Part shown: in pieces, positions 31,457 to 42,905 of the stretch
How the letters are laid out: each line of letters starts with the position of its first letter
How positions within the stretch are numbered: the first letter of the stretch is position 1
NCBI RefSeq assembly: GCF_003144195.1
Contig: NW_020290030.1
Coordinates: 62,001 to 126,000 of the forward strand
Source of the DNA: Ceraceosorus guamensis
Taxonomy: Eukaryota; Basidiomycota; Exobasidiomycetes; Ceraceosorales; Ceraceosoraceae
Length of the DNA: 64,000 nucleotides
Reading direction: 5' to 3'
Notes under the pieces: model-generated
Seen by the model: only the letters and a program-made list of their open reading frames with translations
Told to the model about the DNA's origin: nothing
The model's database searches: none
Translations under genes and position numbers: made by a program

Positions 31457-34400
31457 ATGACCTGGGCTGGATCGCCTGAAGATGGCGGGAAGTTGCCAGG
31501 GTTACCCAACGATCGCGTCTTTCCCCGCTATTGGCTACAGCAGCAGCTCACACTCTCGCTCTTCATCGGCATCGGATCGTTCCTGCTCTTTTCCCTCATC
31601 AGACGCAAGTATTCGAGCGTCTTTGCACCCCGCACCAAGTTGAAGGGCTTCACGCCGCACGCCCAGGGCATCGACGATGGCGTGTTCAGCTGGATTCGGC
31701 CGACCATTGCGACGCCGGAGTCGAGCATTCTGCACATCGTTGGGCTAGACGCTGCTGTACTGCTCTCCTTCTTCAAAATGGGCTTTTGGATCTTTGCCTT
31801 CCTGAGCATCTGGACTTGCGGCGTGCTTATGCCTGTGCACTGGCACTACAACGGTACCATCGATGGCGTGCCGCCATCCGAGGATGACAGACGTCGCCGC
31901 GATCCGCCAAACGACGGAGGCCGCAAGCTCACCTTCGCACGAGTGGGTGACGACAAGATGCCACTGCCAGGCCCGGGACAGCCGACTTTCCCTTGGTCGC
32001 CTCCGGATGTGTCGGCGCTGCACTTGACCCACCTTCTCACCCTTTACCTCACCACCGCACTCGTCTTGCGAGCCCTTTGGAAAGGCGGACTTAAGTTCGT
32101 ACGTAACCGCCAGCTGTACGCGCTTGATCTGCTCCCTTCGATTCCTGCACGCACGATCGAGATGCGTTACTTGCCGCAGCACCTGCGAGACGAGCGCAAG
32201 CTGGCGGAATACTGGGAGAACTGCGGTCTGCAAGTCGAGAGCACGGCTGTAGGCAGGCAGGTTGGTGGGCTGGGCGGAATGCTGGCCAGAAGAGCCAGCA
32301 AGCTGTACGAGCTGGAAGGAGCTTGGGTCAAATGGCTCGGCAATCCAACCAGCGCTGAAGGCTACGATCCAGACAAGATCGCTGAAGCATTGCAATCCAG
32401 GGCGGAGCAGTTTGCAGTGGTGCAGAGCGCGATATCCGCCAATGGTCGCAACCCTACCAGTGCTGCTGACATCGATACGGAAAGGGCGCCACTCTTGAGC
32501 AGCACTCAGCAGCAGCAGACTTTGGACATGCCCGATGCTCTGGCCAGCATCAAGCATCCCGCTGGCCGGGCACGACCCACCAAAAGACTTGGGTGGCTCG
32601 GAATGGGTCGCAAGGTCGACCTGCTGGACCATCTCGCGCGTGAATTTTTTGCGCTGGACTCTGCCGTCAGAAGCATGCGAGAACAGGACAGGCCAAGCGC
32701 TAATACCGGCTATGTCACCTTTGTCGACGCCGCGAGCGCAGTGAGTATGCGGTTCGCCGGACGAGATGTCGAGTCCACGTCTTTAGGACGACTTTGCAGG
32801 TATGCTGACGCCCTCTTGCCTTTGCTACCCCGCCGCAGCAAATCGCCGCACAAACAGTGCACTACCCTCTACCCTTCTATTGCAAATCCAGTCTCGCCGT
32901 CGAGCCTAGAGACCTCATCTGGTCCAACGTCTCCTTGGCGCCTCTCGAACGCCGCCTGCGCCAACTGCTTGTCTCGGCCTTCACCTTCACCCTGTTCATC
33001 TTCTACATTCCACCTTTGGCATTCTTGGCATCTTTGCTCAGCCCTGCGGCTATCGAAAAGTACTTGCCTTGGCTTTGGAAAGTCCTCGAACGCAGCGATC
33101 GTCTCAAAGCCCTCGTTCTCACCTCTCTACCCTCGTTGGTTTTGATCTCTTTCAACGCCCTGCTGCCTATGGTGTTGGAATGGACTGCTTACCTTCAGGG
33201 TCTACGCGCAAAAAGCCTGGTGGAGCTCAGCGTTCTCAAGCGGTATCGTAAGTCATGCATCTCGTCTTCTTTCACATACTCCTGACTCCGCGCTGAACGA
33301 TGCTGTTACCCTCGCAATCTAGATCTCTTTCTGGTGATTTCCGTCATCTTCATCTTCTTGGTCACCACCACGCTCTGGAGTGTACTGCAAGACCTAGCTA
33401 CGAGTCCAGCCAAGGTGTTGGACAAGTTGGCGCAATCTCTACCTGGCGCACGCTTCTTCAGCTTGTCATACGTCGTCCTGCAGTCCCTCGCAGTCATGCC
33501 ATTGCAGTTGCTGCAACTGCCCTTGGTCCTGTCTAGGGCTTGGGGTCGACTGTTCGCTCGCACGCCGCGTGAACACGCTGAGCTGAATGCACCTCCGCAG
33601 CTATACGCTGGCAGCGTGTATCCTGCTGCAATCATTGTCTTCGTGAGTAACAAGATGCCTAGCCAAGGGACTGCACCCGTCTCTCGCTCACACGTCTAAA
33701 ACCTGCACTAGACGCTTGGCGTCGTCTACAGCATCGTCTCGCCTTTGGTCACCGTTTTTGGTGCGATCTACTTCGGGATTGGATACGTGGTCTTCAAGTA
33801 CAAGCTGCTTTTCGTCTTTTACAAGGCATACGAGAGCAAGGGACAAGCTTGGCTCTTGACATCCACTCGATGCGTGTGGGCCCTATTGCTCTATCAGGTC
33901 TTTCAGATTGGCTTGTTCTCCTTCAGGAAGCAAGTCTTCCTCTCCCTCTTGTGCTTGCCACTGTTTGTTGTGACTGCGTGGTACGGCAGACATCTCAACA
34001 AGACGCTTCAGCCGCTCAGCGAGTATGTGAGCCTGTCCAGCATCACGGCTGTCACTCGTCAAGAGGCGGCCGCCGCAGCCGCGGCGTCGCAAGGGAGATC
34101 ATTGTCCAGCATCACGCCGCGCCATGAAGACGTCAACCCGCTACTGGCGCTGCGTCTTGGAACCACGCCGGACGCTGAACACACTGCTTTGGCTCGCAAG
34201 CGGTATAGCGCAAAGGACGAAACCCTATTTGTTGCGCAACGCGATGCGCACACGGATTACAGAGAGCCTCCAGCAACCGGGTACTACAATGGTACTCTCG
34301 ATACCGGTCGAAGGAGATATGGTCATCCCGCGCTCACAGGTCAGCTGCCAGAGCCATGGCTACCAATCCCCTCGGAAGACTTTGCGGACAAGGCGCAAGG

Positions 34401-35052
34401 GACGCTCGACGACCAAGCAGCCGCGGAGGAAGCAGCTGCTGGCGGAGACACCAGTCAAGGAAGCGCAGTCGAAAGAACGCGCAAGAGCAGCACTTCCTCT
34501 GACGTGGTGGTGCTCTCCCTCCGCCGACGCAAGTCTTCCCTCTTGAGAAGGTCTGGCGTCTCATCGCTTCTCAGATCCGGAAGCGTTCTCTCAAGCATCT
34601 CACGTTCAAACGCGCCTCAGCGGTCGAGCAGTCTCGGTCCGGCAAAGAAGAGCGGTGGCTCGCAATCGGCTGAAGAATCTGCAGGCGTGTGGGGAGGTGT
34701 GCAGCAAGGACCTAGAGGGTCCAGCGCAGGCGCAGCGCTCGGAGAAGCTCTGGGCGGGCCAGAGACTGTCGCGCCGTCCCGACGCAAGGCGCAGAAGCGT
34801 GGCACTACAGCCGACTCCTCCTTGCTGGACCACAGCGTGAGAGAAGAGGAAGATGAAGATGGCCCGCGATCGCGGTCGGCACCTCGAGGCGCTCCAGTAA
34901 GAGTTCTCGACGGGGAGGCTGAAGCGTTGGAACCCGATCAGGACGAAGATGATGTCGAAGATGAAGAGGACGAAGCCGCGGAAGGCGTCTATTACCACAG
35001 ACGTCCGCGAGACTTGCCAGGAAGCTTTCCAGGCTTTTTGGAGGACGAGTAG
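31457..35052 (+). CDS. CSC1: CSC1/OSCA/TMEM63-type osmosensitive cation channel
   Basis: Four exons (31457-32740, 32839-33247, 33323-33642, 33712-35052) give about 1,117 residues. The N-terminal part has three membrane segments, beginning LTLSLFIGIGSFLLFSLIRR, then a roughly 400-residue cytosolic region with RTIEMRYLPQHLRDE and TGYVTFVDAASAQIAAQ. A core of many transmembrane helices follows, with the family sequence RDLIWSNVSLAPLERRLRQL and LSVLKRYHLFLVISVIFIF. Later helices include YCYSIVSPL-type sequence (VVYSIVSPLVTVFGAIYFG) and YVVFKYKLLFVFYKAYESKG. Members form mechanically or osmotically gated channels of plasma membrane or endosomes. The last about 340 residues are a hydrophilic, Ser/Arg-rich then strongly acidic tail (DEDDVEDEEDEAAEGVYYHR), including a run of eight alanines near 34070. 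The tail could be a phosphoregulated domain. Confidence 0.93.
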
Positions 35053-35424
35053 ACGCTCGTTGGGACTGCTGCCTCGTCCACAGATTGTCAAGCGTTCCGA
35101 GGTGCTTGCCCGCGCCGATCGCTACGTGAAGAGCTCCGTACACTTTGTTTCACGCACCTTCGTATATGTCCACATCCTCAGTGCCCTGGACTCAGCACCC
35201 AGCGTCGCTCACGGCACTCCCGTGAAATGTATGTATTTTGAAGGTCTCGGATCGGAAACGAGTCAAGGAGCGGTGTCACTTTTGCTGGACGGCGAACAAG
35301 GCACCCATGTGCTCGCTGCGAGCGCAGGAGACCCCGCATTCATGAACGCCTTGCTAGCAAAGCTGCGACGTTGCTACTCTTAGGCGAGCGTTGCTGGCTA
35401 GTGATTGCGAGATACGCACGGAGT
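35053..35424. other. spacer between convergent CSC1 and ATX1 genes
   Basis: About 370 nt between stops. A plus-strand open frame (34949-35383) crosses the CSC1 end in another frame; its tail looks protein-like but no family or start is recognised. Confidence 0.45.
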
Positions 35425-36017
35425 CTATGCTACCACTTGACCCTCTCTAACCTCCTTGCCCGTCTTTTTGATCTTTTCCAAAACAGTATCGTAAGGAGCA
35501 GTTCCCTTGACCACTACAGTCTGAGTCTCCAACGATACATCGAAAGAGGAGACGCCTGTGGTATTCATGCATGTGAGAGGTTTCGCGACGTCAGTTTTGG
35601 GCTTGCGAATGGCACGAAAAGGAGGATGCATCGCCAGGGCAGCCAGCGAATTTTGGCGTAGCAAGAAGTCTGCTTCGCTGTTCCGAGCTTGGAGAAGCCT
35701 TCCCTCAGGGCCTTCGGTCCTTGCACAGCAGGCTGCAGCCCTGCTGCCACACACTACAGCCACCTGCGATCCTGCCTGTGCCACGCACCTTCAAGCTTGG
35801 AGAGCACTCGAGTGACCGCCCCGCTGCAGCCTCCGCAAGACATGGCGACGTTGAACCTGTACTCGTGCTGTTGAAGTGGTCAGGGGATCATCAGCGTAAG
35901 CATACTGAGAGGAGACAGTCGATCGCCTCGCTTTTTGTCTGGGCGTGCTCGACCCGAGCTGCGCTTTGCATCGCTACGCCTCATTGACAGATGCACGATC
36001 TCCCTCACCTCTGACAT
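35425..36017 (-). CDS. ATX1: copper chaperone Atx1
   Basis: Three exons (36017-36009, 35867-35789, 35555-35425) give 72 residues, the normal size. The spliced N-terminus MSEHEYRFNVAMSCGGC carries the copper-binding MxCxxC motif, followed by SGAVTRVLSKLEGVSSFDV, TVVVKGTAPYDTVLEKIKKT and GKEVREGQVVA. The single HMA fold binds Cu(I) in the cytosol and delivers it to the Ccc2-type P-ATPase of the late Golgi. The first coding exon is only 9 nt (MSE); it is supported by phase and by the usual Atx1 start M(A/S)E. Exon 2 ends after the first helix and intron 2 is about 233 nt. A reverse-strand TATAAAAA lies about 135 nt upstream. Confidence 0.95.
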
Positions 36018-36151
36018 TGTGACTTGTGAGGATGAGTGCGATGGCTTCTGAGCGTGCTTAAAGTTGTGCCTTCTGGTCCTCTAGTCGTGCGCGGGCTTCA
36101 GTGAGATGATCGTGGTCCATACGATGAAGGTGGGTGCGGCTACCTCGACTT

Positions 36152-36159
36152 TTTTATAC
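36152..36159 (-). promoter_or_regulatory. TATA box of ATX1
   Basis: Reverse-strand TATAAAAA about 135 nt upstream of the ATX1 start codon. Confidence 0.5.
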
Positions 36160-37891
36160 TCGTAACTTTGTAGCGGACGGTGGTAGGTGTGCTTGTTGAT
36201 TGCAGCTGTCTCGGGTGCTGCTCAATCGCTGTTCACAGCTGATGTTGCTGCTGTGCGTACTTGCTCTGCACTCACGAGTCACGACTGTTGTGCCTATACT
36301 ACTCAGACTTATTGGTCTGCAGATGTAGCAATCATCCAGAATGGCGTACGTGTCAGAGACGTCCAGCCCCGTGCCACAGCGGAGCTGCTGCTGCTGCTGG
36401 ATGCATGCTTGAAGCGCGCGCTATATGTACACGATGGCGCCACGCGCCCACCAAGCTTAAATCCGAGGGCGCGCGTGCGCGCGCCAAGGCACGTCAAAGG
36501 TCAAGCGGCGGACTTCGGCAGGTGCAGGCAGGCAGGCATGCAATCAGCACGCGCCGATCTGCCATCCATCCATGCTGCTGGCTCGTCTGTCTGCGTGAAA
36601 TCTGATGTGATCGATGCATGCATGCTGCTTGCGCCATTTGGCTTCGCGACGACGACACCATCATCAGCTGGGTCGCACGTGCCTGCATGCCAGCACGAAA
36701 ATGGTCGCGTGTTTGAATTCATGTCGCCATGTATTCCTCTCTTCTCTTCGAATTCATCGATGATTTTTGGTCATGATTCAAATTCATCAGGGGTTCCATG
36801 GCAGGCGCGCACCACGTGACCGTCATTCGAAGCGACGCACGCGACGCAAATCTAGAATTAAAAGTCACTCGACTCCTTGACGAAGTAAATACCGTTTTGG
36901 AATCAAGAATCACTACGCAATTTCAGGAGAAGTCAGGTCAAATTGAAGACCCATCCCGGACTAACGACGTCCCATTTTGGACCTGACTGTTGAGATTCAA
37001 TTTGAAATGCTGATGAATCCATCTCGGAGGTCCTTCCGTGCAGTCAACGTCAACTGTAGTCACATTCTGATGAGGGCAGATTCAACATTCTATAGAGGAG
37101 ATGAGTCAAGAGTGTGAGTTTTGAGTGCAGATTCAAAATTATATTCGCAGACAAAGGGCTACGCGTACGGTACATGATGGACATGCGCGGAAATCTTGAA
37201 TGCGCGCAATTGGAGTCGTGCGGCGGCATGCACGTGACCGCCGACAACCAGCGTCCGCGACAGGGCTCTTATTGCAGCGGCGTCACCCGTCTCACCATCA
37301 TCAGGATGAATTCAAGATTGTGAGAGCCAGCAAGCATTTTGACCCCCCGTGCACCACCATCCGGTTCCAAGTCTGCTCGCACACCTCAGAGGAGCAACAC
37401 AGGTTTGCCTTTCCTATCTCATCTTTGAGAGTGCCGCCCAGGCAGCGAGTGCTCGCTCGTTGCAGGGCACCATGATCAGCAGTGGAGGTATATACGTAGG
37501 TGGGTCATTCATCATTGAGCGCGCCTCCTATACGTCTTTGTTCCAACAACTCGCAGCCACTGCTCTCGATCGTCTCACCTTTGCGTCACGATACTCACTT
37601 TGACTCGCTTTCGGACCCGCGAAAAGAGGCAATGCACACGCGCTCGCACTCACGAATGCTGGCACACGCGTCCAGCTCTGATGAATGATCGAGATAGTCC
37701 GCCTCACATCCACGAGTCCCAAGACTCGAGGCAGAATGGGGAGCAGGCCGCTCGTGACGGGCTGACGTGACGTCCTGCGCTCAAAGTGATACTACTCTTC
37801 TAACTGTCTGTACTCATGTACAACGTGTGGGCATCACAGGCTCGACAGCAGCTATAGCTGTCTGTGTGCGACGACCGCTGACTCGGAGGGG

Positions 37892-37911
37892 AAAAAAAAA
37901 AAAAAAAAAAA
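37892..37911 (+). repeat. A20 homopolymer
   Basis: Twenty consecutive A residues. No retroelement body or target-site duplication was recognised beside it. Confidence 0.9.
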
Positions 37912-38800
37912 CAGGCCGATCATCGCGGCCTTGCGCAGCCCCGATCTCCGGCCCGTGGACAATCGTAGACTCGTGACTCGCGTCGCGTTGGTATATAGGT
38001 GGCGCTCGAGGATTAGAAAAGCGCTTCTCGAGGAGAGGAAAATGGTGACTGCTTTGCCGCAAAGGTAAGAAAGAGGCAAGGCGAGCTACGATCGAGTTGC
38101 TTGACCATGGGCGACATGCATGAGAACGTACATGCGTGCACAGCCCTTTGTTCTACACAACGGCGCGTCGGTCCCTGCCGAAGCATCGCTCGCTGCTGCA
38201 TTCTTCCGCGATGTACGGCATGGCATGGCATGGCGTTGCCTTGTCGCCGCGAACAATGAGCGCTTGCTTATGGGTGCGGAGCTTGCCTGCAGCTCACAAT
38301 CACTCTTCTAGTTGTCTTCTGGTCGACCCATGCTGACGGCAGGAGTTGTGCCACATTCACACGATTGGCTAGCCGGCTTAGCGGGCTCGCATGGCGCTTG
38401 CTCTCTACATCACAGGCAGCCAAGAGACGTGGCCGCGAATGGGGGAATGCGCCTTTGGCTACAGCAGCACCACCACCTCCCCTCCCGCGTGCTCCCTCCA
38501 CGCGGGAGGAGAGACAAGCGACTCGGATCGAAAAAGCGTCGATCGGAGCTTGACCATCAGGCCAAAGCAGTCAGGAGCGACGAGTGCTTTTTCGCTTCCG
38601 AGAACAACAACGACAACAACAACAACAACGGCAAGGACAAAAGTCTGCTGACCCGTACATCGGCATGCGAGTCGACGTCTTGCTTTCGTTGTTCAAATGC
38701 GCGATGCTGCGCTTTTCAATCAAAAGAGTATACAGTACCTACAGTAGCTTCACACCACGCGGGCGCATCGCAGCGGCCCACTCGCTCACTTGCATGCATG

Positions 38801-38850
<50 letters not shown>
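38801..38850 (+). repeat. (CCTG)12 tetranucleotide array
   Basis: About twelve and a half perfect CCTG units. Read through, it creates a low-complexity Cys/Leu/Pro/Ala open frame that is not a gene. Confidence 0.95.
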
Positions 38851-38851
<1 letters not shown>

Positions 38852-38964
38852 TGCTCCGCTGCTGCCGTGCGGCCTGGAACGCAGCAAGGACGTGAAAGTG
38901 GAGCTAGCCGAGTGCCACTGAGTGGCTGCGAGTGTGCGAGAGCAGCAGGCAGGGCGCGGAGTGG

Positions 38965-39028
38965 AGTGCAGTGGCGTGCAGTGGAGTGCAGTGGAGTGCA
39001 GCAGATGCAAATGCAAATGCAAATGCAG
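38965..39028 (+). repeat. short tandem repeats GTGCAGTGGA and ATGCAA
   Basis: Three to four imperfect copies of a 10-mer related to GTGCAGTGGA are followed by about four copies of ATGCAA. Confidence 0.85.
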
Positions 39029-39218
39029 GGTGCCATCCTTGCTGCTTGTCTGGCCCTTGTTCTCCCTTAATTCCAACTCGAGCATCAACCTCTCGAGTGT
39101 CGTCTCGACACACAACGACAGCCTCGCTCCGCACAGCAGGCTGGCTGACTTCTTGTCTTGTACGACGAGCTGCTTGATCCAGTTTGAGTCTGATGAGCTT
39201 ATGTCTCCGATCCTTCTG

Positions 39219-39267
39219 GTCCAGTCCAGTCCGGTCCAGTCCAGTCCGGTCCAGTCCAGTCCAGTCA
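39219..39267 (+). repeat. (GTCCA/GTCCG)n tandem repeat
   Basis: Nine to ten copies of a pentamer GTCCA/GTCCG in two alternating forms, giving a 15-nt higher-order period. Confidence 0.85.
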
Positions 39268-39788
39268 CGCCAGCTCCCGCCGTGGCTCGACCAAGTCAAA
39301 AGTCGAGTTTTTGAGTTCCTTTGTTCGTTCCAAGCGCCAAGTTCGATCTGTACAGCATGCACAATTTGCACCGCCCCGCGCATTCGCAGCCACCACAAGT
39401 CTAGTCACGATGCGTCCAGTCGCTTGACCGCCTTTGAATACTCACGACTGTACGACCCCGGATATACTTGCAAAGGCGCTGCGGGACCATTGTGATTCGA
39501 GCTGTTGTTGAGCAGCGACTACGCTGAACGATCGAGAAGAGTTGCGATACCGGCTTCATGCAAGTCGAACGTCTGGCTCTCCCGACGCTTCCACGAGGAT
39601 TCGCCGCTCCACTGGGAAAGATCGAAGCTTCAGGCTGCCGTCCTCACGCGACGATGTTGCAGTCTTGAACTCACTTGTCACTCGCATCCGCCCCCTACCT
39701 TGGTGTCATCCTCACCCATCATTCATTCTGCTCTCTCCCTCTCTCTCTCTCTTTCTCCCTCCCCCTATCCCTACATTCAGTTGACGAA

Positions 39789-41516
39789 ATGTCCCTGGTC
39801 GCGACAAAGACGCAGACAATGTCTGAAATGTCTGACATCGGCCTCGACCTCCTCCCCGCACCGGCTCAAGTGCCTCAATGGCATCAGCCAGCGTCGCAAA
39901 TCGAGCGTGGGACGCAGCCGATGCCAATGGAGGAAATCGTCCATAGGCTCCACAGTCTTGGATCGTACTTTTGGACCAGACCCGAGACGGTGAACCTGGT
40001 CGTTATCGTCACGCCTGCTGCCCAACCCCATGCCGCGGCAACGTCACCGAGAGGCCTTCAAGGTCCATCGCGATCGTCCATACGCGATACACACCCTGCT
40101 GCAGTACATTCACAGCAGCACGCGAGCCGCCCCTCCTCACCCCTTCGCAGGATAGAGGCACCCGGAAGGCAGAGCGGATTGTACGAGCGTCGTGCCGCGA
40201 CCAAGATGGCTGCCGGCGAAATGACTCCCATGGGACCCGAAGCAAGCTGTTTGGAGAGCTCGAGAAGAGACTCGGAGGCGTCCACCTCGACTTGTGCCGG
40301 ATCGTCTCTGATGGGCAGCAGCCGCATAGCGGAGCAGAGCTACACTCCTGCCACAAGTGTAGCTATCACGCCGATGAGCAGCAATGCACCCTCGCTAGCC
40401 TGCCATCGAGCAGCGCCCACCAAAGAAGTCGCGAGACTCTTACAGCCAATCCACGAGCAGCGCCGAGCATCTGCTCCCAGTCCATCGCGCCAAGAAGGTG
40501 CCGCACTGGCTCCAGTAGCTCGCACTCCCGCTCATCGACGGCTGACGTATCGTGTTCATTCAGACTATCTCACCACACAATCCACCCTTTTTCGAGACGT
40601 ACTTGCTGAGCTCAAGCAGTCGCCTGCAGAGGCGGATGGGAGACCGACCATAGACGGTACATCACCGCTGCTCGGTGCACCCCAGGCTCGCCTCATTCGA
40701 CCGGCGGCGCCCAACCTTTTGCCTGCCGTAGTGCTTCCCCTTCCCGATCCATCCGCCTTCTCTGCGATACTGCACTACCTCTACTTTGGCGACTTTACCG
40801 CCCTTGCCAACGCCATGGATTCTCGCATGGTCAAGTGGGAAGGTATCGTTGCCAATGCAGAAGCGCTCGGATGCGGCGCCAGCTTCAAGAGGCATCTGGG
40901 TCGCTATTGGAGGAGCAAAGTCGCTTCGAACGAGCAAGCGCCATCCCAGCCCGCATCCCCCATCCCAACGCACTTGAGGGATGGGCAAGGCACTTCGCGA
41001 GGCTCAGTCCCCGCGTTTTCGATGGCTGCCATGATGGCTCGTCGGACAGAGTCATCACAGGGCCGCTCGGATTCCGCCAATGATGCCAAATCGCGGCGTC
41101 CGATGAGTAGAGAGAAGCGGCCGCTAAGCAGCGAAGACGCCTCCAGAGACCCGGAGCAGTCGCGAGCATCGTCTCGCATGGGTCAGCTGGTGGTCAACAA
41201 CGATGGCTTTGCAGTGCCGTGCGCTCCCTCGCACGCAAAGCACCGCAGGGTCAGCAAGGAGCTCGAGCCGAGCGGCGAAGGTCCGAACATGTTGTCCGCA
41301 ATGTCAAAAGTGCGGATCGCGGAAAATGCGCTAAAAGCGCAGCACTTTGTGAGCAACAGCCGGCACGCCGCAGAGGCCTCGCACGCGGCGTTCCCTTTGC
41401 TCAGGCACAAGGATCAACCTCGCCTCGGCTCGGTCCTTGGCAGAGATAGAGCATATACCTGGACATCAGGGCGCGCCGTCTCGCAACCCTCCTCTTTGGT
41501 GGGACCTACTGAGTGA
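39789..41516 (+). CDS. BTB/POZ-like domain protein
   Basis: One exon, 575 residues. The first about 250 residues are disordered and Ser/Ala/Pro/Arg-rich. A BTB-like core follows at residues 255-375. YRVHSDYLTTQSTLFRDVLA matches the point in BTB folds where the substrate-like side meets 'S..F'. After an insertion comes VVLPLPDPSAFSAILHYLYF, the typical 'P....F...L.Y.Y.G' strand-helix, then WEGIVANAEALG. The C-terminal 200 residues are again disordered. BTB domains mediate dimerisation or Cullin-3 binding; here the partner is unknown. The protein carries the low-complexity signature common to basidiomycete BTB-like proteins. The start at 39789 is preferred over 39675, which would translate a CT-rich leader. 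Confidence 0.72.
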   Translation: MSLVATKTQTMSEMSDIGLDLLPAPAQVPQWHQPASQIERGTQPMPMEEIVHRLHSLGSYFWTRPETVNLVVIVTPAAQPHAAATSPRGLQGPSRSSIRDTHPAAVHSQQHASRPSSPLRRIEAPGRQSGLYERRAATKMAAGEMTPMGPEASCLESSRRDSEASTSTCAGSSLMGSSRIAEQSYTPATSVAITPMSSNAPSLACHRAAPTKEVARLLQPIHEQRRASAPSPSRQEGAALAPVARTPAHRRLTYRVHSDYLTTQSTLFRDVLAELKQSPAEADGRPTIDGTSPLLGAPQARLIRPAAPNLLPAVVLPLPDPSAFSAILHYLYFGDFTALANAMDSRMVKWEGIVANAEALGCGASFKRHLGRYWRSKVASNEQAPSQPASPIPTHLRDGQGTSRGSVPAFSMAAMMARRTESSQGRSDSANDAKSRRPMSREKRPLSSEDASRDPEQSRASSRMGQLVVNNDGFAVPCAPSHAKHRRVSKELEPSGEGPNMLSAMSKVRIAENALKAQHFVSNSRHAAEASHAAFPLLRHKDQPRLGSVLGRDRAYTWTSGRAVSQPSSLVGPTE

Positions 41517-41612
41517 GCTTTGCCGCATTCGTCCGATCACTGCCAAGCTTCATTTGTCACCGGAACTTCCTCGATAATGCTATTGCTTTCGTCGCGCGTT
41601 GTGCTGAGTGCG

Positions 41613-42272
41613 TCATGAGCCAGCGTCAAAGACGTCGCCCTCTTTGATACAATTGGCGTACTGCCACGAGCGGCAGCAAAGATGGACGTGAGCATGTCAA
41701 GTCAGTTGGGCAGGTCCGATGCTGGATCTGCTGTCGCTATCGGTGCTTCGCACTCACCTCCTTTAGGTCCATGTTAGATACTTGCAGGTTGCAAACCTGT
41801 GGCATTTTTCGTGAGAAGAGGCAAAAGGCGGGCAAACGAAACACAAAGGGCTTAGTAAGCGAGGTTGTGGGGGGTTTCGCGACGCACGCATGCGTCTCAC
41901 CACCTCGATGACACTTCTAGGCACCGCACGCAATTTGCCAACAAGCCTCTTGCCTTTGGGCTGCGTGGAGTCGACGTTGTAGATGAGCAGAGAGCCGTCC
42001 TTTGCTGTGCGCTCATCGGCCACGACGATGGCTGTGCTATCCCATTCCTGCTTCTCGAGCGTCTCGACAGCGTGATCGATGATGGCCTCTTGATTCTCCA
42101 GCTTGGCGGAAGGGCTGAAAGAGTCTGGCACGAAATGGACCACGTCCCACAGGCCCGACTCTTCTGGCGGCACGTCCGATGCCACTTCGCGAATGTAGCC
42201 GGACGAGCGGATCTCGGACAAGATCTTGTCCGCGTCTTGAGCGCTCAGATTGAAGATGGGGCTGGGTGCCAT
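41613..42272 (-). CDS. DUF6924-like conserved protein
   Basis: Three exons (42272-41901, 41796-41758, 41660-41613) give 152 residues. The middle exon is only 39 nt (VCNLQVSNMDLKE) and the last coding exon 48 nt (YANCIKEGDVFDAGS). Joined, they read IEVVCNLQVSNMDLKEYANC, closely like the conserved C-terminus (ENNLSLANMDFEEFADAV..GVF) of the small DUF6924 family known mainly from bacteria. Upstream DSTAIVVADERTAKDGSLLI matches the '(V/A)D..T....LLV.D' strand of that family. Function is unknown. A nearer acceptor would end in a different frame; the chosen one (GGCAG, with CTGAC upstream) restores the family motif. It diverges from the glycerate-kinase-like gene. Confidence 0.75.
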
Positions 42273-42905
42273 TCTGTGCAGCGCCTTGCCCTATGCCTCG
42301 TTCTGCCGCCAATTGGCTGTGGATGCTTGCGTGCGGCTTTCGTAATGTCAGGCGGTGCTCTCTCAGCCTCCGTGCCCTGCTCTTGCCGGGCCAGTATGCT
42401 GCGTTCACTGTTGGTATTTGTTACTTCACAAAGGCTTGACGAGTCTACTCTGACGTGGACGTGTGACGGCAAGCTGGAATTCGTGCTTGTATCTCGCCCT
42501 TACTCCAGTTGTTCACTCGTAACCCACGACTCCTGTGACAACTGCCCCGAGTCTCCACGCGGGTCAACGTGCGCTTAGCGCGCTACCACCACCATAGGCA
42601 TGCACCAATCAATCACCTCCACAACCCCGCGCTATAGCCCGCGACAGCCGTACTCGTGATTGTACGTGATTTCTTCTCACTCGCGACGGTAGACATGCTC
42701 GCGCGCCTGTGAGGGAGGGGTGCTCCACTCTCAAACAGTCATCATCCAGCGAGCATGTGTGCGCTCGTAATTACGAATCTCCACTCACATTGCAAACCGC
42801 CTGCCTCTTCGACTCAACACCACTGCTTCGAGCAGTCACCTCAACGCCCTGCATTTTTGAGGTGTTCGGGGCGTTTGCGATGGCAGATGGGCAGTCGTTG
42901 CCGCG
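42273..42905. other. divergent spacer
   Basis: About 630 nt upstream of both the DUF6924-like and kinase genes; includes a GAGTC-like stretch near 42515-42535. No gene seen. Confidence 0.5.

Larger units (their letters stand above)
36018..39788. other. 3.8 kb gene-free, repeat-rich spacer
   Basis: No open frame here shows a domain or credible splicing. It holds GATTC/GAGTC motifs (36270-36290, 36900-36915, 37095-37145, 37705-37735), an A20 run, a CCTG tetranucleotide array and several other short tandem repeats listed separately. It is the least gene-like stretch of the window. Confidence 0.6.

Noticed and set aside
34949-35383. 144-residue open frame crossing the CSC1 stop
   Set aside because: Most of it overlaps the CSC1 tail in another frame. 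Its end looks protein-like but no start, splice sites or family could be supported.
37892-37911. A20 run considered as the tail of a LINE or SINE
   Set aside because: No reverse transcriptase, Pol III box pair or target-site duplication was recognised nearby.
38312-39070. 252-residue open frame with Cys/Leu/Pro/Ala repeats
   Set aside because: It is produced by the CCTG, GTGCAGTGGA and ATGCAA arrays, has no signal peptide or domain, and antisense frames are equally long.
36018-39788. Gene desert considered as an old mobile element
   Set aside because: No terminal repeats, transposase, integrase or reverse transcriptase similarity seen; only simple repeats.
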